A stretch of DNA of 64,000 bases from Rhodovulum tesquicola (GTDB taxonomy: Bacteria; Pseudomonadota; Alphaproteobacteria; Rhodobacterales; Rhodobacteraceae), in the NCBI RefSeq assembly GCF_024128855.1, contig NZ_JAMYDV010000002.1, positions 248,001-312,000 of the forward strand, written 5' to 3'. The notes under the pieces were generated by a model, which was not told the origin of the DNA, searched no databases, and worked only from the letters and a program-made list of their open reading frames with translations. Shown here piece after piece: positions 58,419-64,000 of the stretch. Positions within the stretch are counted from its first letter, which is position 1; each line of letters starts with the position of its first letter. The position numbers and the translations under genes were made by a program.

Positions 58419-59713
58419 AGCCCAGAGACATGGCCCTTTTCGCGCTGGTTGCCCTGCTGATCCTGGGCACCGGCTACCTGCAAAGCTGGAACGCGGCGCT
58501 GAACATCCTGAACATGGGGCTGATCTCGGCCATCATGGCGCTTGGGGTGAACATGCAATGGGGCTATGCGGGCCTGTTCAACGTGGGCGTCATGGGTTTC
58601 GTGGCGCTGGGCGGGCTGGGTGCGGTGCTGGTCGCGATGCCGCCCGTGGGAGAGTCCTGGTCCGCGGGCGGGCTGCGGGTCCTGTTCGCGCTGGGCATCG
58701 GGCTTGCGGTGATCATGGGCGCGATCCAGCTCTGGCGACGGATGGCGCGGGGCGCGCTGCGCGGGCTCGCGATGGTGGTCTGGCTGGTGGCGGGCTTCTT
58801 CGTGTTCCGCGCTGTCTTCGACCCCGCCGTGGCGGCGATCGAGGCGGTGAACCCGGCGGCGACGGGCTATCTGGGCGGGCTGGGGCTGCCGGTGCTGTTC
58901 GGCTGGCCGGTGGGCGCGCTGCTGGCCGCGGGCGCGGCCTGGGTGATCGGCAAGACCGCGCTGGGGCTGCGCTCGGACTATCTGGCGATCGCGACGCTGG
59001 GCATCGCCGAGATCGTGATCGCGGTCCTGAAGAACGAGGAATGGCTGACCCGCGGCGTCAAGAACGTCATCGGCATCCCCCGCCCCGTCCCCTACGAGGT
59101 CGACCTGCAGGCCGATCCGGGTTTTGTCGAACGGGCCGCGGGCTTCGGGCTCGATCCGGTCACGGCCTCGACGCTGTACGTCAAGCTGCTTTATGCCGGG
59201 CTGTTCGCAATTGTGCTGATCGCGCTGATCTGGCTCAGCCAGATGGCGCTCAGATCGCCCTGGGGGCGGATGATGCGCGCGATCCGCGACAACGAGGTGG
59301 CGGCCGAGGCGATGGGCAAGGATGTCAAGGCACGCCATCTGCAGATCTTCATCCTCGGATCGGCGGTCTGCGGGCTGGCCGGCGCCATGATGATCACGCT
59401 GGACAGCCAGTTGACGCCCGCCAGCTACCAGCCGCTGCGCTTCACCTTCCTTGTCTGGGTGATGGTGATCGTCGGCGGTTCGGGCAACAATTTCGGGGCG
59501 GTCCTTGGCGGGTTCCTGATCTGGTTCCTCTGGGTGCAGGTCGAACCCTTCGGCGCCTTCCTGATGGAGCTGCTGACCAGCGGCATGGCCGCCGACTCGG
59601 CGCTGCGCGCGCATCTTCTGGACAGCGTGGCGCATATGCGGCTGCTGACCATGGGGGTGATCCTGCTTCTGGTGCTGCGCTTCAGCCCGCGCGGGCTGAT
59701 CCCCGAACGCTGA
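58415..59713 (+). CDS. livM: Branched-chain amino-acid ABC transporter permease LivM
   Basis: A 432-aa inner-membrane permease. IMALGVNMQWGYAGLFNVGVMGFVALGG, LGLRSDYLAIATLGIAEIV, SPWGRMMRAIRDNEVAAEAMGKDVKARHLQIF and FLVWVMVIVGGSGNNFGAVLGG are LivM features. An internal ~100-residue insert of extra helices (LWRRMARGALRGLAMVVW) makes it longer than minimal LivM. Last gene of the operon. Confidence 0.95.
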   Translation: MKPRDMALFALVALLILGTGYLQSWNAALNILNMGLISAIMALGVNMQWGYAGLFNVGVMGFVALGGLGAVLVAMPPVGESWSAGGLRVLFALGIGLAVIMGAIQLWRRMARGALRGLAMVVWLVAGFFVFRAVFDPAVAAIEAVNPAATGYLGGLGLPVLFGWPVGALLAAGAAWVIGKTALGLRSDYLAIATLGIAEIVIAVLKNEEWLTRGVKNVIGIPRPVPYEVDLQADPGFVERAAGFGLDPVTASTLYVKLLYAGLFAIVLIALIWLSQMALRSPWGRMMRAIRDNEVAAEAMGKDVKARHLQIFILGSAVCGLAGAMMITLDSQLTPASYQPLRFTFLVWVMVIVGGSGNNFGAVLGGFLIWFLWVQVEPFGAFLMELLTSGMAADSALRAHLLDSVAHMRLLTMGVILLLVLRFSPRGLIPER

Positions 59714-59731
59714 CGGGGCGGGGGCGGCGTG

Positions 59732-59968
59732 CTAGCCGTTGCAGGCGCAGCCCGGGGGTTTTCTGCAACTATGTGTGCGGCTGATGCATGTGTCGCCGCA
59801 CGCCTTACCTTGGCGGCAGATCTTGCAGCAAGACGCGTTGTTTATCTTCTCTGCGCCGGGCGAAAGGGTCTGTTCCCGTGTGGCTTGGGGAACGGGACTT
59901 GGGACAGGCTCTGCAAAGACAGCAATCGGCAGAACCCAGACCGCCAAAAGAAATGTCGTGCGGATCAT
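59732..59968 (-). CDS. Small secreted Cys-rich protein
   Basis: A 78-aa protein with a signal peptide (IRTTFLLAVWVLPIAVFA), a Pro-rich linker and a C-terminal Cys-rich core CCKICRQGKACGDTCISR followed by SCRKPPGCAC (8 Cys in about 30 residues). This pattern occurs in many small proteobacterial secreted proteins of unknown role. ATG 59968 is preceded by AAGGGGGG. A start 6 codons upstream is weaker. Convergent with livM. Confidence 0.82.
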   Translation of the reverse strand: MIRTTFLLAVWVLPIAVFAEPVPSPVPQATREQTLSPGAEKINNASCCKICRQGKACGDTCISRTHSCRKPPGCACNG

Positions 59969-60087
59969 ATGCCCCCCCTTGGCCATCAATCCCCAAGTTG
60001 CGATCAGTATCCTGCAAGGGCAGTCTTGCATGTCGTCCCTCCCGGTTCCAATGGCAACGCGCACGCCGCGCCTCAGCGTGAGGTCGA

Positions 60088-60684
60088 ATGGACGAGGTGC
60101 TGATCCTGCTGCCGGCCGCGGGCGCCTCGTCCCGGATGCGGGGGCGCGACAAGCTGCTGGAACCGGTCGATGGCGTGCCGGTCCTGCGCCGTCAGGTGAT
60201 GGCCGCGCTCGCCACCGGGGCGCCGGTGCTGGTGACATTGCCGCAGGGTACGAGCGCGGGCCGGGCATCGGCCTTGGCGGGGCTGGCGGTGCGCATTGCC
60301 GGGATCGACGCCGCCGAGGGCATGGCGGCCTCGCTTCGCGCAGGGGCTGCGGCAGCCGATCAAGAAGGCGCGCGGGGGCTGATGGTGCTGCCGCCCGACA
60401 TGCCCGGGATCACCGCCGGGGATCTGCTGCACCTGCTCGCGGCCTTCGATCAGGCCCCCGAGCGCGTGCTGCGCGCCTCTGCCCCGGACGGGACGGCGGG
60501 CCATCCGGTGATCTTTCCCGCCCGGCTGCTTCCCGCGCTTGGCGCGGTGCAGGGCGATGCGGGGGGACGCGCGGTGCTTGCGGGCGAGAGCGTGCGCACC
60601 TGCACGCTGGAGGGAGACCGCGCGCTCATCGACCTCGACACGCCCGAGGACTGGGCCGCCTGGCGTGCCCGGACCGGCCTCTGA
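60088..60684 (+). CDS. MobA/MocA-like nucleotidyltransferase
   Basis: A 198-aa protein with LLPAAGASSRMRGRDKLLEPVDGVPVLRR, the nucleotide-binding signature of MobA/MocA proteins, and MVLPPDMPGI with GTAGHPVIFPARLLPAL further on. The GHPV pattern favours MocA, which attaches CMP to molybdopterin for xanthine-dehydrogenase-type enzymes. No XDH genes are in the window. It would use the cofactor made with MoaC/MoeA. Confidence 0.85.
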   Translation: MDEVLILLPAAGASSRMRGRDKLLEPVDGVPVLRRQVMAALATGAPVLVTLPQGTSAGRASALAGLAVRIAGIDAAEGMAASLRAGAAAADQEGARGLMVLPPDMPGITAGDLLHLLAAFDQAPERVLRASAPDGTAGHPVIFPARLLPALGAVQGDAGGRAVLAGESVRTCTLEGDRALIDLDTPEDWAAWRARTGL

Positions 60685-60701
60685 CGCGTCCCGAGGCGCC
60701 C

Positions 60702-61136
60702 CTATCCCAGCGCCCCGGCAACCCGCATCTGCCGGGCATAAAGGTAGAAGAAAGTCGCCATCCCGGCCGCGCCCGCGATCATGGCAACCCCGAACAGGCC
60801 CGACACCTCGGCAAGCGGCGGCACGGCAAGCAGGATCAGCCAGCCCGCCGAACCCAGCATGGCCAGCGCCGCCACGCCCAGCACCCAGGGCGCCGCGCCC
60901 AGCCGCAGGAACAGCATCACCGAGCCCAACAGTCCGCCCCAGACCGCAATTGCCCAGGCCCCGTCCAGTGCCGCGGGAAGCGAGGTGAAATACTCGGCAT
61001 TGCTCTGCGTCAGGATCTGCAGATAGGGCGCGACGCCATATTGCGTCAGAACGTAATCCGCGCAGCCCGCAAGGTTCCACAGGATCGCAAGGATCGCGAC
61101 CGGCATCAGGTGCCAGATCTCCGTCTCGTCGGTCAT
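60702..61136 (-). CDS. Four-helix membrane protein of unknown function
   Basis: A 144-aa protein with four membrane helices (around MPVAILAILWNLAGCADYV, AWAIAVWGGLLGSVMLFL, VLGVAALAMLGSAGWLILLA and LFGVAMIAGAAGMATFFYLYA). The N-terminus MTDETEIWHL and the LWNLAGCADYVLTQ motif resemble a conserved proteobacterial membrane family that I cannot name. Convergent with the MocA-like gene. Confidence 0.75.
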   Translation of the reverse strand: MTDETEIWHLMPVAILAILWNLAGCADYVLTQYGVAPYLQILTQSNAEYFTSLPAALDGAWAIAVWGGLLGSVMLFLRLGAAPWVLGVAALAMLGSAGWLILLAVPPLAEVSGLFGVAMIAGAAGMATFFYLYARQMRVAGALG

Positions 61137-61849
61137 CGCAGCCCCTGCCTTGCCCGCTTGGCCCTGCTGCCAAACTGCCTGCAAGCTGCCCCCTCTGTCC
61201 AGCGGGTGCGACATCATGGGTCGGACCGGGCACGGCGTTGATACAGACCCGGTCCCTGCCCGTCAGCCCATGACATCGGGGCGTCGGGCCAGCCCGCATG
61301 GAGGTATCCCCCACCCCTCTCGAAACCGGCCGGGACGCCGCCCTTTTCCCCTGCCCTGGTCCGCCGGAATAGGCGGACAGGTCAGGCACGGCGCCCCGGC
61401 TTTGTCATGCGGCCACCCCATGGCCCCGACCCGATGCCCCCCCAGCAAGGCAAGGTCAGGCTATGGCGGCCAAGGTCGCGGCCCAAGGAGAATCGGGCCT
61501 AAACGGGGCCAAAAGCCGGGCGGGATCGGTCGGCCCTGCCCCGGACCGCAACGGGCGTCGGCGGGCGGATTTCCGCGACTGTTTCCGTGGCGCGGCCGAT
61601 TGTCCACGTCGCCGGAACAATACAGATCACGCGCCCGGCATTGGCCGCGGGCGGGATACATATTGACGCCGGAACCTTTCCGATCCCGGCCGCGCGAAGA
61701 CCCGGTCGGCTCTGGGTCAGGCCCCCCTGCCCGGATGCCGAAACGGAACCGATCGGCGCGGGGCGCAAGGATTGGGCACGACGTGGAAACAGCCCCGCAA
61801 GACGCCCCCCCTTTCGGGCCGAATCGATTCCTGCGCTGGTCGTTCGATG
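61137..61849. other. 713-bp region without supported genes, with one long hairpin
   Basis: Open frames here are GC-driven and show no family features. A hairpin at 61350-61386 has an inner perfect 7-bp stem GTCCGCC/GGCGGAC with loop GGAATA. It extends across one bulged G through seven more pairs with one mismatch (CCTGCCCT against AGGTCAGG). A short structured RNA or decayed terminator is possible. The region lies downstream of tRNA-Leu on the minus strand. Confidence 0.5.
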
Positions 61850-61933
61850 TGGTGCCCGAGGCGAGAGTCGAACTCGCACGCCTTGCGGCGGAGGATTTTG
61901 AATCCCCTGCGTCTACCATTCCGCCACTCGGGC
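61850..61933 (-). tRNA. tRNA-Leu (anticodon CAA)
   Basis: Read on the minus strand, the acceptor arms GCCCGAG and CTCGGGC pair and are followed by A and an encoded CCA. The anticodon stem GGGGA/TCCTC holds loop TTCAAAA (anticodon CAA, decodes UUG). The long variable arm CGCCGCAAGGCGT is typical of a class II tRNA. The T arm is GCGAG-TTCGACT-CTCGC. About 84 nt including CCA. Confidence 0.96.
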
Positions 61934-62064
61934 CACGCCCCGCTCTAGCGCGCGGCCGCGCGCGGGTCAATCGGGCCGGCCCGCTTCGGGGAGCGCGCCC
62001 TCGTCTTGACGCGGCATCGCCCCCGTGGCTTCTGGGCCCGAACCGAACCGAGGACCGCCCATCG

Positions 62065-62643
62065 ATGCTTCGCCGCCTCTATGCTTGGACCATGTCCCTG
62101 GCCGACCACCCGCATGCGCTGACCGCGCTGTTCGTGGTGGCCTTCGTTGAAAGCTCGGTCTTCCCGATCCCGCCCGACGTGCTGATGATCCCGATGATCC
62201 TGGCCCGCCCCTCGCGCGCCTGGCTGATCGCCGGCGTCGCGCTGATGGGCTCGGTTCTGGGCGGGCTTCTGGGCTATCTGATCGGCTGGGGCTTCTTCGA
62301 GACCCTGGGCCGCCCGGTTCTGGAATTCTACGGCAAGGACGCCTATTTCGACGCGTTTTCCGAACGCTACAATGAATACGGCGCCTGGGCGGTGCTGATC
62401 GCGGGCATCACGCCCTTTCCCTACAAGGTGATCACGATCCTGTCGGGGTTGACGTCGCTGAATCTCGGCGTCTTCATTGTGGCCAGCGTGATCGCCCGGG
62501 GGCTGCGCTTCTTCGTGCTGGCCGCGCTGTTGTGGAAATTCGGGGTTCCGATCCGCGCCTTCATCGAGCGCTACATGGGCCTGCTCTTTACCCTGTTCGT
62601 GCTGCTGCTGCTCGGCGGATTCTACGCTGTGAGATATCTATGA
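62065..62643 (+). CDS. YqaA/DedA-like SNARE-associated membrane protein
   Basis: A 192-aa inner-membrane protein. AFVESSVFPIPPDVLMIPMIL, GSVLGGLLGYLIGWGFFETLGRP and AGITPFPYKVITILSGLTSLNLGVF are hallmarks of the YqaA branch of the DedA (VTT/SNARE-associated) family, thought to be lipid scramblase- or transporter-like. Stop and dsbB start overlap (ATGA), so the two are co-translated. Confidence 0.92.
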   Translation: MLRRLYAWTMSLADHPHALTALFVVAFVESSVFPIPPDVLMIPMILARPSRAWLIAGVALMGSVLGGLLGYLIGWGFFETLGRPVLEFYGKDAYFDAFSERYNEYGAWAVLIAGITPFPYKVITILSGLTSLNLGVFIVASVIARGLRFFVLAALLWKFGVPIRAFIERYMGLLFTLFVLLLLGGFYAVRYL

Positions 62644-63152
62644 CCAGGATGCTGACGATGACACGCAACCGCGCGATCTTCCTTGCCGCGGCGGGATCGC
62701 TCGGCATCCTGCTGGCGGGATACTGGTTCCAGTATATCGTCGGCCTGGCGCCCTGCATCCTGTGCCTGTGGCAGCGCCTGCCGCACATGATCGCACCGCT
62801 TCTGGGCATGGCGGCGATCGCGGTGGGCGGGCGCGTCCTGCCGCTGGCGGGTGCGGTGACGATGGTCGTTTCGGCCGGGCTTGGGGTCTACCATACCGGG
62901 GTCGAGCGGAAATGGTGGTCCGGCCCCGCCTCGTGCACGGGCGATGCGGCCGGCTTCCAGACGCTGACGCCCGAACAGATGCTCGACCCGACGCTGGTGC
63001 AGCCGGTCGTGATGTGCGACCAGGTCCAGTGGGAGATGTTCGGCCTGTCGATGGCCAGCTACAACGCCATGATCTCGCTGGCCTTCGCAGGGCTCTGGCT
63101 CTGGGCGTTCCTTTACGGGCGAAGCGCGGCGCGGTCGTCTAGTGCAGCGTGA
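62640..63152 (+). CDS. dsbB: Disulfide bond formation protein DsbB
   Basis: A 170-aa inner-membrane quinone reductase that reoxidises DsbA. It has four helices, the CxxC pair in LAPCILCLWQRLPHM and the second periplasmic Cys pair in SCTGDAAGF and VVMCDQ. Overlaps the YqaA-like gene by 4 bp. In-frame ATGs at 62649 and 62658 are alternative starts. Its end overlaps the convergent usg gene by 14 bp. The DsbA/FrnE-like protein in this window is cytoplasmic and unlikely to be its partner. Confidence 0.92.
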   Translation: MTRMLTMTRNRAIFLAAAGSLGILLAGYWFQYIVGLAPCILCLWQRLPHMIAPLLGMAAIAVGGRVLPLAGAVTMVVSAGLGVYHTGVERKWWSGPASCTGDAAGFQTLTPEQMLDPTLVQPVVMCDQVQWEMFGLSMASYNAMISLAFAGLWLWAFLYGRSAARSSSAA

Positions 63153-63408
63153 ACTCGCCGACCACGTTCTGCCATTCGCCGGGCGAGATCATCTTGCGAT
63201 GGGTGAAACGCACCGAATGCAGCGGCCCCTCGATGCTTTCCTGCCAGAACTCGATGAACCTGAACAGCCGCGGGTGATCGGGGGCGAGGTCGTAATCCTG
63301 CCAGATGAACGTGTTCAGCACATTGCGGTAATCGGGCATCCGGTAGAAGAACTCGGCCGTGGTCAGGCCATAGCCCTTCAGCATCAGCTCAGTCTCGGTC
63401 GGGCGCAC
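63139..63408 (-). CDS. usg: Usg family protein
   Basis: An 89-aa protein with ELMLKGYGLTTAEFFYRMPDY, FIWQDYDLAPDHPRLFRFIEFW and IEGPLHSVRFTHRKMISPGEW, matching the Usg family found in alphaproteobacteria, often near trp genes. Function not established. GTG start with a perfect AGGAGG 7 nt upstream. Confidence 0.92.
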   Translation of the reverse strand: MRPTETELMLKGYGLTTAEFFYRMPDYRNVLNTFIWQDYDLAPDHPRLFRFIEFWQESIEGPLHSVRFTHRKMISPGEWQNVVGEFTLH

Positions 63409-63459
63409 GTTTGAACCTCCTGTTGCGTTAACGGTTCAATGATGCCGAATCGCTGTTTA

Positions 63460-63485
63460 TTTTCAATGAAAACAGTATGTTTTCA
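63460..63485. promoter_or_regulatory. Inverted repeats between usg and gyrA
   Basis: Perfect inverted repeat TGAAAAC-AGTAT-GTTTTCA at 63467-63485, overlapping a second palindrome TTTTCA-A-TGAAAA at 63460-63472. Thus three TTTTCA-type half-sites lie within 26 bp in an AT-rich stretch. Likely a regulator binding site for usg, gyrA or both; the regulator is not recognised. Confidence 0.5.
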
Positions 63486-63600
63486 CTCCTGTCGCGCGGC
63501 TGCCAATGGCGGGGCCGGACGAGCATTGCACCCAACATGAAGGTTCTGTTAGAGTGCGCCCAACAATATGTAGCATCGCCACGAAAGGGCGGATACTGAC

Positions 63601-64000
63601 GTGAGCGACACGCCGGAAACCCCTGAAAACGAAGACGAAAACGGCTCGAGCGCAAGGGCGCCCCGTGCCGTCCATGACGGCCCGACCATTGCCATCGAGC
63701 AGGAGATGCAGACCTCCTATCTCGATTACGCGATGAGCGTGATCGTCAGCCGCGCGATCCCGGATCTGCGCGACGGCCTGAAACCCGTGCACCGGCGCAT
63801 CCTCTACGCGATGCACGAGACCGGCAACACGCATGACAAGCCCTATCGCAAGTCGGCCCGCCCTGTGGGCGACGTGATGGGGAAATACCACCCCCATGGC
63901 GACAGCGCGATCTATGATGCGCTGGTGCGGATGGCGCAGGATTTCTCGATGTCGCTGCCGCTGCTGGATGGGCAGGGCAATTTCGGCTCGATGGACGGCG
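63601..64000 (+). CDS. gyrA: DNA gyrase subunit A, N-terminal part (3' end outside window)
   Basis: Catalytic subunit of the type II topoisomerase that introduces negative supercoils. The first 133 residues are present from GTG 63601: [39 protein letters not shown], then [23 protein letters not shown] and [11 protein letters not shown]. The quinolone-resistance region has the Ser and Asp ([10 protein letters not shown]) at the positions equal to E. coli S83 and D87, the susceptible form. The alternative, parC, is less likely given the [13 protein letters not shown] start. The active-site Tyr lies beyond the window. Confidence 0.94.
   Translation, partial: MSDTPETPENEDENGSSARAPRAVHDGPTIAIEQEMQTSYLDYAMSVIVSRAIPDLRDGLKPVHRRILYAMHETGNTHDKPYRKSARPVGDVMGKYHPHGDSAIYDALVRMAQDFSMSLPLLDGQGNFGSMDG

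Noticed and set aside
61461-61970. 169-codon minus-strand frame across the tRNA-Leu gene
   Set aside because: It reads through the tRNA and gives the usual false peptide made from tRNA sequence.
63526-63554. gyrA promoter TTGCAC-N17-TTAGAG
   Set aside because: The -10 matches consensus at only 2 of 6 positions; not good enough to call.

Overview
This 64 kb window is GC-rich, almost fully coding DNA from an alphaproteobacterium. It is most likely a member of the Rhodobacteraceae (Rhodobacter/Rhodovulum/Paracoccus relatives). Support for this: protein sequences of that type throughout; a lexA SOS box of the alphaproteobacterial form GAAC-N7-GAAC; class II DAHP synthase; an Usg protein; the ATP-grasp/alpha-E/transglutaminase/Anbu cluster; and a zwf-pgl-pgi operon. 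It reads as chromosome. I see no insertion sequence, integrase, phage gene or CRISPR array.

Layout. 1-3.4 kb: the end of a chemotaxis operon (cheR, cheB, and a soluble receptor-like coiled-coil protein). 3.4-6.2 kb: gltA and gltX. 6.3-8.3 kb: a ComEC-type membrane protein. 8.3-13.1 kb (minus): trpG-trpD-trpC-moaC-moeA, chained by 4-bp overlaps, then lexA with its own SOS-controlled promoter. 13.3-19 kb: a divergent polysaccharide deacetylase, then the four-gene ATP-grasp/alpha-E/transglutaminase/Anbu operon. 19.4-23.4 kb: zwf-pgl-pgi and a small zinc-ribbon protein. 23.7-31 kb: a SYLF lipoprotein, hemB, a small membrane protein, mfd and an MFS drug exporter. 31-38.8 kb: a peptide-type binding protein, an entericidin-like lipoprotein, an acyl-CoA synthetase and a DsbA/FrnE protein in one transcription unit; a probable small RNA; bdhA; a frame-broken patatin; LysE and DUF502 proteins. 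39-42 kb: psuG, rpsB, tsf. 42.3-53.5 kb: regulators and housekeeping genes (a LuxR solo, a PhoR-like kinase, gamma carbonic anhydrase, gmk, yicC, a PAS protein, class II DAHP synthase, a GlxA-type regulator, a Hint-domain protein, an ABM protein, a PQQ sugar dehydrogenase). 53.6-59.7 kb: a complete branched-chain amino-acid (liv) ABC operon that contains two unrecognised Cys-containing secreted proteins. 59.7-64 kb: a small Cys-rich secreted protein, a MocA-like nucleotidyltransferase, tRNA-Leu(CAA), a DedA-like protein, dsbB, usg and the start of gyrA.

The most interesting non-routine items are: (1) a promoter-hairpin-terminator unit at about 35.43-35.54 kb that looks like a ~77-nt small RNA, transcribed divergently from the solute-binding protein operon; (2) a paralogous pair of small periplasmic proteins placed between livF and livH; (3) the ATP-grasp/alpha-E/transglutaminase/Anbu cluster; (4) a patatin gene whose frame is broken by exactly one extra CCCG unit; (5) a predicted lamin-tail-like/Hint fusion protein; (6) an inverted-repeat operator over the -35 box of the SYLF lipoprotein gene; and (7) several strong hairpins in otherwise empty intergenic regions.

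All calls come from reading the sequence. No database search was possible, so family names rest on motif recognition.
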